NCBI GenBank assembly: GCA_965220105.1
Contig: OZ244811.1
Location: 2,170,001 to 2,234,000 of the forward strand
Reading direction: 5' to 3'
From: Bin87 sp965220105
Lineage (GTDB): Bacteria > Chloroflexota > Dehalococcoidia > Lucifugimonadales > UBA3495
DNA length: 64,000 nucleotides
Both the position numbers and the translations under genes were made by a program. Shown piece by piece: positions 1 to 7,858 of the stretch; positions within the stretch are counted from its first letter, which is position 1; every line of letters begins with the position of its first letter. The notes beneath the pieces were generated by a model. The model did no database searches and was not told the DNA's origin. It saw nothing but the letters and a program-made list of their open reading frames with translations.

Positions 1-1482
1 GCACATCTGCGTCCCGATTGGGGCAGCAAGGCGTCGTATCAGGACAGCCTTCGGGTACTTGAGTACCAGGGCGACCGCATCCTCCGCGTGGGACGGGAGG
101 TGTACCTGGCCGAGTCGAGCACCGGGCTGTGGCAGCTCATCCAGAACGGGTCCAGCGGCCTCGACATGCTGCCGTTGATCCGCGAGGCCCGGCGCGTGGC
201 AATCGGCGACGTAAAGGCTCGTTTGACCGGGTTGTCCTATTCCACCATGGATTACGAGGACGCGCTTCGCACCATGACCTCCGCCTTCAACAACGGCCGG
301 CGCCACGCCGACAATGTGGCCAAGGACGTGGCGAGCCATGCCGCCGCCTACCGTGAGGAGTTTCCCAACGTCATCACCAGCAACCCGGTGCGCTTTGATG
401 ACGTTCAGAGCGCCGGCGCATTACCCCTGGCGGGCGGCGCGGCGGCGGCCGGCTACGAATGGGCCACGGGCCGGATCTTCACGGCGGACGAAATGCGCCG
501 CACCCTGATCCGCTCCAGGGAGTGGCACATCGACCCGCCGGACTTCAGCATCCTGGACAACCCCACCGAGACCGCCAAGGAGGTTGAGAAGATGGTCCAC
601 GACCGTTTTCTCCCGTGGCTGGAGCGGACGGCGGTGTTGATGCTGGGGCCCAACAAAACCCTGGACGCCGTCCGCATCCCGCTGGCCAACTCGGGCAAGT
701 CATCATTCATCGAAGCTCTGGCCAAGGCTTTTCCCGGAGCCATATCGTTTGCGCCCAGTTCGAAGGACCTGGCCGGCGAGAAGGGCGACAACTTCAACAA
801 ATTCAGCAAGTACCTCACCATGTCGCTGGTGTACATCGCCGACGAGTGCGACAAGCCACTGCAACCTTATTACGACAGTACCCTGACCGGCCTTCAGTCC
901 GACCGGCTGGAGGTCGAGACCAAGGGGATCGATTCCCGGCCGATGCGCCGGATCGGCAACCTCGTCCTGGTGGGCAACGACTGGCCGGACTGGAACACCG
1001 ACTCCCCGGGCATGGAAGCCCGGATCGTTTGGGCCTACAACCGCGCCGATGTGACGACTCCCTACACCAAGGACCACCACGACCTCTTGGTGTCCGATGA
1101 CGGCATCGCGTGGATTCGGGCCGCGGTGCTGTTGACGGCCACCGACTATCTCAGGGCCGCCAATGGCAGCGTGTCGCAAGCCCAGGAGGCCTCCTGCAAG
1201 AGCTCCGTGGTGCGCCAGAGCATCGCGGACTGCCTGCACGCCGGCGCAGACCTGGATATGCACGCCCTGCGCCAGGTGGCGGTGTGCACGGGTGATGAGA
1301 AGGATTTCATCCTGGCCAAGTCGCTCATGGACGCCGCCGGAGTGGACGCCAGCAAGTACCCCAGCACCAAGCAAAGCCGTTTGCTCCGCCGGGCCTTCAA
1401 GAACGCCAGGGACGCCCGGCGAAAGGAAGGCACGGGCTTGTTGGGCGTCCAAATGATCGACTCAGGAAGCGCGGACCAGTAG
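1..1482 (+). CDS. SF3-type helicase/primase-like replication protein of a mobile element, 5' truncated by window edge
   Basis: The frame is open from base 1, so the start lies outside the window; the first internal start codon is GTG at 88, but the sequence before it reads as protein. An ATPase core is visible. A Walker A-like loop ANSGKSS (about nt 685-705) lacks the usual first glycine. A Walker B-like segment LVYIADECDK lies near 826-858, and a motif C-like strand ending in the polar pair ND (GNLVLVGNDW) lies near 955-990. This order matches superfamily 3 helicases of the phage/plasmid D5-like primase-helicase type, which unwind an origin. The C-terminal part is basic. It precedes a long hairpin and a run of small phage-type genes, which fits a replication initiator beside its origin. 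Family assignment is from motifs only; the exact subfamily is unknown. Confidence 0.7.
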   Translation, partial: AHLRPDWGSKASYQDSLRVLEYQGDRILRVGREVYLAESSTGLWQLIQNGSSGLDMLPLIREARRVAIGDVKARLTGLSYSTMDYEDALRTMTSAFNNGRRHADNVAKDVASHAAAYREEFPNVITSNPVRFDDVQSAGALPLAGGAAAAGYEWATGRIFTADEMRRTLIRSREWHIDPPDFSILDNPTETAKEVEKMVHDRFLPWLERTAVLMLGPNKTLDAVRIPLANSGKSSFIEALAKAFPGAISFAPSSKDLAGEKGDNFNKFSKYLTMSLVYIADECDKPLQPYYDSTLTGLQSDRLEVETKGIDSRPMRRIGNLVLVGNDWPDWNTDSPGMEARIVWAYNRADVTTPYTKDHHDLLVSDDGIAWIRAAVLLTATDYLRAANGSVSQAQEASCKSSVVRQSIADCLHAGADLDMHALRQVAVCTGDEKDFILAKSLMDAAGVDASKYPSTKQSRLLRRAFKNARDARRKEGTGLLGVQMIDSGSADQ

Positions 1483-1623
1483 CCGGGTGTAGGGATGTAG
1501 GGTTATCCCCCGAAAATGCGAAAACAAAAAGAAAAAATAATTAACCCCCGCCGAGTGACGAATAATTAATTCTTTTTTTCGTTTCGTGAAATCTGGCAGG
1601 TAACCCTACATCCCTACACCCGG
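1483..1623. repeat. 141-bp hairpin region bounded by a perfect 23-bp inverted repeat
   Basis: Bases 1483-1505 are the exact reverse complement of 1601-1623. The 95 bases between them are AT-rich, with A-rich sequence on the left (about 1519-1543) and T-rich on the right (about 1559-1584) that can pair imperfectly and extend the stem. It begins right after the stop codon of the helicase gene. It could be a terminator for that gene, a replication origin or nicking hairpin of the element, or a miniature inverted-repeat insertion. The very long perfect arms are unusual for a simple terminator. Confidence 0.75.
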
Positions 1624-1663
1624 CAAGAGCGAGACAGCAGGAAACACGCACGGAGACGGAAAT

Positions 1664-1819
1664 ATGACCACCAAACATGTCCCCAAGGTATTCGGCCGGA
1701 CCGCCAGGTACGGCGGAAAGTGCCTTCACTGCGGCAAGTGGATCACGGCCCAGACCCACAGGCAGTGGCGGCGCCTGACCAAGGGACCATGCCCCCACTG
1801 CGGCAAACCGGGATGGTGA
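1664..1819 (+). CDS. 51-aa zinc-ribbon protein
   Basis: ATG at 1664 follows a GGAGA ribosome site and opens a 51-codon frame ending in TGA at 1817-1819. The product has two CxxC knuckles, CLHC and CPHC, about 25 residues apart, with basic residues between them: a minimal zinc ribbon of the sort common in phage and satellite genomes. The next gene starts inside the stop codon (TGATG), so the two are translationally coupled. Function unknown; nucleic-acid or protein binding is the likely role. Confidence 0.6.
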   Translation: MTTKHVPKVFGRTARYGGKCLHCGKWITAQTHRQWRRLTKGPCPHCGKPGW

Positions 1820-2049
1820 TGGACGCGCTGAACGTTTATTGCACCGCCTGCCTCGCGGCGCCGTCGGAACCCTGCACGACGATGAGCGGCAGCAAGCGAT
1901 CGCCGCACGCGCCGCGGGTGCAGCTTGCGTCCCATCCGGACCAGTGTGCGAGTTGCGGAGCCGGTTACGGCGAGCCGTGCCTGAAGTTGTCGGGCGCCAT
2001 GTCGATGTACCCCCACCGAACGAGGTTGAGGATCCATGCCAATCAGTAA
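1819..2049 (+). CDS. Duplicated phage-type zinc-binding domain protein (76 aa)
   Basis: The start overlaps the stop of the previous gene (TGATG at 1817-1821). The protein carries the same motif twice: CTAC...PC...G...PH..R and CASC...PC...G...PH..R. The C-x2-C-x(6-7)-C-x(10-11)-H pattern is typical of the small zinc-binding domain found in many actinophage and other tailed-phage proteins. The tandem copy suggests internal duplication. The last 14 bases overlap the next gene. The residues support DNA or protein binding, but no specific role can be given. Confidence 0.6.
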   Translation: MDALNVYCTACLAAPSEPCTTMSGSKRSPHAPRVQLASHPDQCASCGAGYGEPCLKLSGAMSMYPHRTRLRIHANQ

Positions 2050-2473
2050 GGACATGGCCCGGCGCTACCCCGCCGACTGGGCGGCCCGCCGCCGGTTCAT
2101 CATCCAGTACCGCGCTGCTAACCGGTGCGAGTGGTGCCACGCCGCCAACGGCGAACCCCATCCGGCCACCGGCAGCCAGGTGGCGCTCACGCTGGCCCAC
2201 GTGTGGGACAAGCGGCCGGAACAGGCGTCGCTGCTCAACCTCGCCGCATTGTGCCAACGCTGCCACAACCGGTGGGACGCGGATGACCGGCGCCGGAGCC
2301 GAATTCGGCGACGACTGTCCAAGTTGTTGAGGCAGGGACAGTTGCCCCTGCCGTGGCCACCCGCCGTGTCGCTGGCCATGGAACTCTACCAGGCGCTCAT
2401 CGAGGCCGGACAGCTGTCGCCGCCGGAGGTTCAGCTGGCGATACCGCGGTCCGCCTACGAATACGTGGCTTGA
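2036..2473 (+). CDS. HNH-family endonuclease-like protein (145 aa)
   Basis: An N-terminal basic region is followed by CEWC, then LTLAHVWDKRP, LLNLAALC and CQRCHNRWD. This is the HNH layout in which two CxxC knuckles hold a structural zinc, the histidine of AH is the general base, N sits in the middle and a final H closes the beta-beta-alpha metal site. A 50-residue C-terminal helical tail follows. Phages often place such genes near packaging or replication modules. It overlaps the zinc-finger gene by 14 bases, so it belongs to the same transcript. Substrate unknown. Confidence 0.7.
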   Translation: MPISKDMARRYPADWAARRRFIIQYRAANRCEWCHAANGEPHPATGSQVALTLAHVWDKRPEQASLLNLAALCQRCHNRWDADDRRRSRIRRRLSKLLRQGQLPLPWPPAVSLAMELYQALIEAGQLSPPEVQLAIPRSAYEYVA

Positions 2474-2492
2474 ACGAAAACAGGAGATATAG

Positions 2493-2726
2493 ATGACTGA
2501 CCCGAAAGACGCGAACGACGCCATCACCAACCTGGAGCGGGACCTCCGTGACCTCGGCTGGCGACCGGTGGAGATGGTGGAGCCCAACGCCGGCGTTCCG
2601 TTCACCAGGTGGTTCCCGCCGGCAAAGCCAGACCGGCAGTTGCCGGACCGGGAGTTCATCGCCGACCACATGGACTTCCCGCCGCACTCCGAGAAGGGAC
2701 ATGATCCGCTCGGGGAGGACTGCTGA
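2493..2726 (+). CDS. Small acidic hypothetical protein (77 aa)
   Basis: ATG at 2493 is preceded by AGGAGA and follows the HNH gene by 19 bases; the next gene starts on the base after the stop. The sequence is acidic and proline-rich, with a repeated charged N-terminal helix and the segment PFTRWFPPAKPD. No known motif was recognised. Placement and spacing support a real gene of the element. Confidence 0.45.
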   Translation: MTDPKDANDAITNLERDLRDLGWRPVEMVEPNAGVPFTRWFPPAKPDRQLPDREFIADHMDFPPHSEKGHDPLGEDC

Positions 2727-3047
2727 ATGACGACGAAAAACCGATGCAACCCACCATGTGGGCCAGACCGCTGCACCAGGTGGAAAGGCCAAATCCTCTG
2801 CCGCCTGGACACCCGAGGGGAGAGTGTGATGATCAGGAGCGACGCTATCGCAATCGGAACGTCCAAAGGCCGGTACGAACGAGTCATGCGCAGCCAGAAG
2901 CAGGAGCTGCCCTGTGGCCACCGGACTGCCATGGACGAAATCGCCTGGCAACTGGACACGCAGACACCTGCCGATGAGGGCCCGCTCCAGGTGGTGTGCC
3001 ACGCCTGTATGAGCGCGTGGGTCGCGGCTTCCTCGCGGTCGCGGTAG
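2727..3047 (+). CDS. Cysteine-rich hypothetical protein (106 aa)
   Basis: It begins immediately after the previous stop (2724-2726). Cysteines occur in an N-terminal group (CNPPCGPDRC, then C in ILCRL) and a C-terminal group (LPCGH, then CHAC), suggesting one or two small zinc sites. An internal ATG at 2829 (GVMIRSD region) is a possible alternative start. Function unknown; it resembles other small zinc-ribbon proteins of this element. Confidence 0.45.
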   Translation: MTTKNRCNPPCGPDRCTRWKGQILCRLDTRGESVMIRSDAIAIGTSKGRYERVMRSQKQELPCGHRTAMDEIAWQLDTQTPADEGPLQVVCHACMSAWVAASSRSR

Positions 3048-3059
3048 CAGGAAGACTGG

Positions 3060-3278
3060 GTGATGATGAGCAAACCGGAATACCGGCCGTGTCCCCACTG
3101 CGGCCACCAGCTGAAGGTGCGGCAGTACGTCAGACGGTTCGCGGTCCCATCGTTGCCCGGTGGCTTTCTGCCCAGCCACAACTGCCGGCTGCGGGGCTGC
3201 CGGCAGTGCGATCCGAAAGAGGGAGCATCCGGCCACCGGGTGTGTCGCGGCTCCGGAGCGGAAATTTCCAGCGAATAA
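3060..3278 (+). CDS. Zinc-ribbon-like small protein (72 aa)
   Basis: Three consecutive start codons (GTG-ATG-ATG) lie at 3060-3068. The product begins with a clear CPHCGH knuckle, followed by a basic middle and further cysteines (NCRLRGCRQC, CRGSG). It ends one base before the next ATG. Function unknown; metal-stabilised nucleic-acid or protein binding is plausible. Confidence 0.45.
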   Translation: MMMSKPEYRPCPHCGHQLKVRQYVRRFAVPSLPGGFLPSHNCRLRGCRQCDPKEGASGHRVCRGSGAEISSE

Positions 3279-3488
3279 ATGAGCGAGAGCACATACATCT
3301 TCGTCGACAACCTGGGCCTGGTGACCTACCGGTTCGTCCTGCCCGACGGCGACGTTCGGGAGTTCGCCGACCTGGAGGAGGGCATCCGCTTTGCTGCCGA
3401 GAACGAAGTCTGCGAGGTCGGAGTTGTGTTCCCCGACGGCGACGTCCAATGGCTACTGCACAAAGCAGAGGGCGGCGGAGTTGGTTGA
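3279..3488 (+). CDS. Small hypothetical protein with repeated PDGDV segment (69 aa)
   Basis: It starts directly after the preceding stop. The acidic protein has an internal duplication: VLPDGDVREF near residue 21 and VFPDGDVQWL near residue 50, each following a predicted strand. This suggests a small beta-rich fold built of two similar hairpins. No family recognised. Confidence 0.4.
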   Translation: MSESTYIFVDNLGLVTYRFVLPDGDVREFADLEEGIRFAAENEVCEVGVVFPDGDVQWLLHKAEGGGVG

Positions 3489-3512
3489 GCTGGAGGTGAA
3501 GGAGGCAACGAT

Positions 3513-3725
3513 ATGAACCTGCTGCAACACTCCGGACACTACGTTCGCGTGGGCCTCGCGACCTTCTTCACCTGCGTTGCGGGGTGGGAGACGCTCCAGA
3601 ACGGCTTCCTGGCCACGCACGTGTTGCTCTGGTGGTTGGCTGCGGCGATGTTTGTCGTCGCCGTGGTCATTGAGGGCGTGAGGATCCGCCGTCGAGAACG
3701 GGACAGCAGAGAGGAGACCCGATGA
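3513..3725 (+). CDS. Small membrane protein (70 aa)
   Basis: ATG at 3513 lies behind a strong GGAGGTGAAGGAGG-like ribosome site. A hydrophobic stretch around residues 37-55 (HVLLWWLAAAMFVVAVVI) is a clear membrane helix, and residues 13-27 may form a weaker second one. The tail is highly charged and probably cytoplasmic. The next gene overlaps its stop (ATGA at 3722-3725). In phage elements such proteins are often holin- or envelope-linked, but nothing here proves that. Confidence 0.5.
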   Translation: MNLLQHSGHYVRVGLATFFTCVAGWETLQNGFLATHVLLWWLAAAMFVVAVVIEGVRIRRRERDSREETR

Positions 3726-4018
3726 GGTGGCCCTGGAACCGGCAGCCCGCCGACACGGACTACACCGAGACTTTGCTGGCGTTGGAGTTGGCGCAACTGG
3801 AACTGGACGACGCCAGCGTTGAGGTTGACAACGCCCGCGATGCCCACGCGGCCGCTCTGGCGACGATGCGCGATGCCGCAGGCAAACGGGCCAGGATTGG
3901 TCGTGAACTCAGCAGGACCAAAGAAGGGGCTCGGATCTGGCGGAACTGGTTGCGGTATCACCACTGGGGCCGATACATGCACCCGCTCATGCGCCGTCGC
4001 TGGAGCGTCGACGAATGA
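3722..4018 (+). CDS. Coiled-coil protein (98 aa)
   Basis: The ATGA overlap with the membrane-protein gene implies coupled translation. Residues about 15-70 are helical and charged, with heptad-like leucine/alanine spacing (LALELAQLELDDASVEVDNA), followed by a basic aromatic tail (RIWRNWLRYHHWGRYMH). The pair of membrane protein plus coiled coil recalls phage lysis or host-takeover modules, but no homology was recognised. Confidence 0.45.
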   Translation: MRWPWNRQPADTDYTETLLALELAQLELDDASVEVDNARDAHAAALATMRDAAGKRARIGRELSRTKEGARIWRNWLRYHHWGRYMHPLMRRRWSVDE

Positions 4019-4069
4019 CGAAGAGCGGGGGAGCCGAATTGTTGATGCCCACTGAAAGGAGGGGGAGTA

Positions 4070-4201
4070 ATGGCCCGCAAACCGACCACGCGGCGTACTA
4101 AGCCCGAATCCACCGAAGCGGTGGGTGCTGGCGTTGACACAAGGGATGATGGGTACGAGAAGGCGAACGGGCTCGGCCCGATTCCAGTAAATGGGGACTA
4201 A
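4070..4201 (+). CDS. Very small basic/acidic protein (43 aa)
   Basis: ATG at 4070 follows AAAGGAGGGGG, the strongest ribosome site in this part of the window. It opens a 43-codon frame with a basic N-terminus (MARKPTTRRTKP) and acidic middle, ending TAA at 4199-4201. It looks like the last gene of the left-hand element. Function unknown; called mainly on the ribosome site and on having the same strand and spacing as its neighbours. Confidence 0.4.
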   Translation: MARKPTTRRTKPESTEAVGAGVDTRDDGYEKANGLGPIPVNGD

Positions 4202-4484
4202 GGTAGCGTGAGGACGAGATTGATCCTCTGCTACGGAATGATCCGACTGGCAAGCTGAAGGCAACGACAATTATTGACTGGCTGGCCGAGCAGAATCCCG
4301 TGTAAACGGCGGCCGCCGAGCGAGGAAGCCACACCCACTTCGCGAGGCGACCGTTGGCGGCATCGTCAGCGGTTGCCCCGGCAGCGCATGGTAGACTACG
4401 ATCGCTGAATGATACGCGTTTGCTTGAGCGCCGGGTGTCCGCGGTCGAGCTGGCAAATCACCCAACGGAGGTGACTGGTCCAGG
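4202..4484. other. Gap at element boundary; possible gene remnant
   Basis: Bases 4207-4305 can be read as about 32 codons (REDEIDPLLRNDPTGKLKA... ending NPV and TAA). The composition is protein-like, but there is an in-frame stop just upstream and no start codon, so it may be the tail of a decayed gene. The rest (4306-4484) shows no convincing gene or RNA. The right boundary of the mobile element probably lies here, but no att duplication could be identified. Confidence 0.3.
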
Positions 4485-5690
4485 ATGGGAAGCTCAGTGT
4501 TGAAACGGTCCTGCGCGCCCTTGGCGGGTCTTTGGGTAAAGATACTAACCGTGGCCCTGGTGGCCCTGGTGGCCCTGGCCTGCGCCGGCGACGGGCAGAC
4601 GGAGGAGGCTTTCAGGGTCGGCGTGATGGAATCCCTGACCGGGCCTGGCGAAACCTACGGCACGGTGGCGAACCAGGCTAAGCAGATGGCCGCCGACGAG
4701 ATCAACGCCGCCGGCGGCATCAACGGGCGACCCCTGGAGCTAGTCGTCGAGGACTCCCAGTGCAGCGCCCAAGGCGCCGTTGTCGCCTATGCCAAGCTCA
4801 CCGACGTGGACGGCGTGAAGATCATCCTCGGGACCTCGTGCAGCAGTGCGATGCTGGGCGCCGCCCCACTGGCCGAGGCAGACCGGGTCATTCTGTTCTC
4901 TGGTCTGGCCAGCAATCCGGACATCGCCAATGCCGGCGACTACATCTTCCGCACCCAGATCAGCGACGTCCAGGTGGGGATCGACACCGGCAACCTGCTC
5001 TGGGCCGACGGCATCCGCGAGCTGGCCACCATCACCGAGTCCACCGACTATGCCGAGGGCGTCCGCCGCACCGTGGTGGCGCAGTTCGAAAAGCGCGGTG
5101 GCGCGGTGGTGGCCGAGGAGTACTACGCATCGGACGTGACCGATTTCCGAACCCAGCTGAGCAAGCTCGTTGACGGCAAGCCGGACGCGCTGCATCTCGC
5201 GCCCCAGTCCGAGTTCGCCGCCGGCGCCATCATCCGGCAGGCCCGCGAGGTTGGCTACGACGGCCCCATCTACGCCGAAACGATTTCGGTCGGCACCACC
5301 GCCCTGGACATCGCCGGAGACGCCGCCACCGGGATGAAGGCTATCACGGCTGACCTGGACCCTGACAATCCCAAGGCCGGCGAGGTGCTGACGAACTTTC
5401 GGGAGCGCTACAATTACGTCACCCTTCCCTGGCACCTGGGATCGGCCTACGACGACGTGTACATCGCCGCCGAGTGCCTCAAGCAGACCAACGACGACCA
5501 GGACGCCGACGGTTTCCGCGACTGCATGTACGCCATTACCTGGAGCGGCGCTATCGGGAGCAATTATAGCTTCGACGACCAGGGTGAGGTCGTGGGACTG
5601 TCGGGATTGGTGGTGGTGGAGGTCCTGCCTACCGCCGAGCGTACCGAAGACCGCAAATACCGAGTGCTGGGGCCCGCGCTGAAGCCGTAG
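4485..5690 (+). CDS. Branched-chain amino-acid-type ABC transporter substrate-binding lipoprotein
   Basis: This is a periplasmic binding protein of the LivJ/LivK (Peripla_BP_6) type, 401 aa. After a signal peptide with a triple Val-Ala-Leu repeat (three 9-bp units at 4551-4577) comes a lipobox-like LAC, giving a lipid-anchored protein. The mature part starts FRVGVMESLTGPGETYG and keeps the family segments ADEINAAGGINGRPLELVVEDSQ (family hallmark of domain I) and the SSAMLGAAPLAE region. No permease or ATPase genes lie beside it, so it is an orphan that must work with a transporter elsewhere or act as a sensor. GGAGG at 4467-4471 is 13 bases from ATG 4485; GTG 4499 is an alternative start. It sits between the phage-like element and two insertion sequences. 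Confidence 0.85.
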   Translation: MGSSVLKRSCAPLAGLWVKILTVALVALVALACAGDGQTEEAFRVGVMESLTGPGETYGTVANQAKQMAADEINAAGGINGRPLELVVEDSQCSAQGAVVAYAKLTDVDGVKIILGTSCSSAMLGAAPLAEADRVILFSGLASNPDIANAGDYIFRTQISDVQVGIDTGNLLWADGIRELATITESTDYAEGVRRTVVAQFEKRGGAVVAEEYYASDVTDFRTQLSKLVDGKPDALHLAPQSEFAAGAIIRQAREVGYDGPIYAETISVGTTALDIAGDAATGMKAITADLDPDNPKAGEVLTNFRERYNYVTLPWHLGSAYDDVYIAAECLKQTNDDQDADGFRDCMYAITWSGAIGSNYSFDDQGEVVGLSGLVVVEVLPTAERTEDRKYRVLGPALKP

Positions 5691-5809
5691 CGTCGTCCTT
5701 CTTGCCAGAAAGCTAGTATTGAGTCAATCCTGTATTGGCAGGTGAAGCGCGGGGCGGGCCAGGGTTGTTACGCTGACTGGCAAGCAGTGGTGCGGGAGGT
5801 GCGACATCC

Positions 5810-6946
5810 ATGGTTCAGGAGCAATACGCAGTACGGTTGTCGTCGGAAGATCAGGAGCAGTTGCGGGGATTGATCCACAGTGGACGGCATTCCGCTCGGG
5901 TGATCAATCGGGCGCGCATCCTGCTCAAGTCCGACGAAGGCTGGAGTGCCCCCCAGGTGGCGGCGGCCCTGGATACGTCGCAGCGCACGGTGTTCCGCAC
6001 CAAACGGCGGTACGCCGAAGAGGGGTTGGAGGGCGTGCTGCACGACCATCCCCAAGCCAACCGGTATCGCAAGCTGGACCATCGGGGCGAAGCCCACCTA
6101 ATTGCGCTGGCGTGCAGCGACGCGCCCGAAGGCCATGAGCACTGGACCCTGCGGTTGTTGGCTGGCAAGGTGGTGGAGTTGGGATTGGCGCCATCGCTGT
6201 CCTACGAGACGGTCAGGCTCAGGCTCAAAAAACACCCTCAAGCCGTGGCGGAAGCAGCAATGGTGCATCCCGAAAGTAGGCGGCGAATTCGTGGCGGCCA
6301 TGGAGGACGTGCTGGACCTGTATGCTGAACCCTACGACCCCGATCGGACGGTGGTGTGCTTTGACCAGACTTCCACCCAACTGCTGGCCGAGGTCAGGGA
6401 GCCGTTGCCTCCTCAACCGGGACGACCGCGGCGGCAGGACTACGAGTGCAGGACTACGAGTATCGACGCGGCGGCACCCGCAACAGCTTCCTGACCTGTG
6501 AACCCCTGGCGGGCTGGCGCCACCTGGCCATCACCGAGCGGCGCACCATGCAGGATTTCGCCCACCAGATGCGCTGGCTGGTGGACGTGGCCTACCCCGA
6601 CGCGACTGTGGTCCGCGTGGTGCTGGACAATCTGAACACTCACCGCATGGCGTCCCTTTACGAGACATTCCCAGCGGCTGAGGCCCGGCTCATCGTGAAA
6701 CGCCTCGAGTTGCACCACACGCCCAAACACGCCAGTTGGTTGAACATGGCGGAGATCGAATTCAGCGCATTGAGCCGCGCCTGTCTCAAGGGGAGAAACC
6801 CCGACGCCGACGCTCTGCAACGCCAAATCACGGCTTACGAGACCGAGTGCAACGTAGCGGGCGTCACCATCAACTGGCGGTTCAGCACTCAAGATGCCCG
6901 ATCCAAATTGCATCGCCTCTATCCCTGCCATTCCACGCTTGATTGA
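5810..6946 (+). pseudogene. IS630-family transposase with two frameshifts
   Basis: Three frames must be joined. Residues from 5810 give the helix-turn-helix region (APQVAAALDTSQRTVFRTKRR). Near the A6 run at about 6230-6236 the frame shifts to one encoding KPWRKQQWCIP and EDVLDLYAEPYDPDRTVVCFDQTSTQLL (first catalytic Asp region). At 6435-6462 a 14-bp tandem duplication shifts it again, into the frame with VVLDNLNTHRMAS (second Asp) and HHTPKHASWLNMAEIEFSAL (final Glu). Removing one duplication copy exactly restores RRQDYEYRRGGTRN. The DDE residues are still present, so decay appears recent. A GGGAGG site precedes the start. Confidence 0.85.
6435..6462. repeat. 14-bp tandem duplication inside IS630 transposase
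   Basis: CAGGACTACGAGTG at 6435-6448 is followed directly by CAGGACTACGAGTA (13 of 14 identical). Because 14 is not a multiple of three, it breaks the transposase frame; deleting one copy gives a continuous family-like sequence. Confidence 0.85.
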
Positions 6947-6952
6947 GTACTA

Positions 6953-7221
6953 CGGCGCGCCGAAAAGGACCTGAACCATGAATCTGAGCCCATCAAACCC
7001 TGGCGCCAGCCGCGGCGCAGCAACAACCCCACGGCTCAGGTCCGGTGTCCGACGCGCGGTGCCGAACCCGGGTATATGCAACCGAACAGCGTTGGTGCCG
7101 CAAGAGGAGAAAACGTACGCGACGAGGCAGATTTCGCCCATGCTGCCATCGGAAACAGCTGCACATCGTTATACTTGAAAAAGATGAAGAATTGACTTTC
7201 TCCATGGAGGAAATTGATGGG
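6953..7221. other. Gap between IS630 remnant and hypothetical gene
   Basis: No supported gene. The open frame through here has arginine-rich, low-quality sequence that looks like chance coding. The stretch near 7170-7200 is AT-richer and may hold the promoter of the gene starting at 7222, but no clear hexamers were found. Confidence 0.4.
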
Positions 7222-7827
7222 ATGGAATTGATTCGTGGTTGGGAAAAGCAATACGCACCCGACGTAACGGGTGGCCTGCGGCTGAGCAAGGCAAGCTTAT
7301 ACCGGGACATTAGCGGGGAGGAAGGGTTGAGAGATTCCCAGGAGGGCGAGATTCGCCTAATTTCGGATGGTCAGATATCAAGGACCAGCGATTGGAGCGG
7401 GTCGCCTCCGATAACCGTGGTCGTATCGTCGGAACAGGACGCACGAGACGTAGTAGTGGAGGGCTTGATGCCGGGGGAGACACGGAAGATACAACAACAC
7501 CTTCGTGTGGAGGATTCCGGGCTCGACAGTCCGCTCCTTTTCTGTTTGTCGAAGAAACCCGGCGCGGAGGATGATTGGCATACACTGAAGGACGCGCTCC
7601 CCGAGAAGTACGACATGTGGACAATTTTAGAGAACGTGCGTGGCCTGAGTTTTGAGATCGAATGTGGGATCAAGAGGTGGCTGGCGCTGAATGAGATAAC
7701 GCATCACAGGATCGATCGGTATCGAGGTTGGGTGACCTATTCTTACGACACAGCCCCGCCGAGCGTTGATCCCCGCAATCTAGCAGCCTGTCCGAGAAAC
7801 ACGGTTGGCGAGTGGTTGGGGGTATGA
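7222..7827 (+). CDS. Hypothetical protein, 3' end replaced by IS1182-type element
   Basis: ATG at 7222 is chosen because GGAGGA lies 10 bases upstream; the frame remains open further 5' but reads as noise. The protein begins MELIRGWEKQYAPDVTGGLRL and includes LLFCLSKKPGAEDDWHTLKD, SFEIECGIKRWLALNEIT and RYRGWVTYSYD. It resembles an uncharacterised family I believe occurs in Chloroflexota, usually with a longer C-terminus. From 7780 on, the codons lie inside the left end of the insertion sequence (ACPRNTVGEWLGV), so the native tail is lost. No enzymatic motif recognised. Confidence 0.5.
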   Translation: MELIRGWEKQYAPDVTGGLRLSKASLYRDISGEEGLRDSQEGEIRLISDGQISRTSDWSGSPPITVVVSSEQDARDVVVEGLMPGETRKIQQHLRVEDSGLDSPLLFCLSKKPGAEDDWHTLKDALPEKYDMWTILENVRGLSFEIECGIKRWLALNEITHHRIDRYRGWVTYSYDTAPPSVDPRNLAACPRNTVGEWLGV

Positions 7828-7858
7828 TGGGTTGAGCATCAAACTAGCGGAGGGGTTG

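Larger units (their letters stand above)
5716..6950 (+). mobile_element. Degenerate IS630-family insertion sequence
   Basis: The element is inferred from a transposase remnant flanked by TA dinucleotides (5714-5715 and 6951-6952), the usual IS630 target. The inner ends are similar in inverted orientation: GTATTGAGTCAATC on the left and the complement of GATTGAGTAC on the right. The length of about 1.24 kb fits the family. Ends are approximate because the match is imperfect. Confidence 0.6.

Noticed and set aside
6225..6260. Programmed frameshift in the IS630 transposase at the A6 run
   Set aside because: The shift needed is +1 and the run is not phased as a standard slippery heptamer; a second, unrelated frameshift downstream shows decay.
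6978..7178. Small open frames upstream of the 7222 gene
   Set aside because: Arginine-rich chance reading without ribosome sites.
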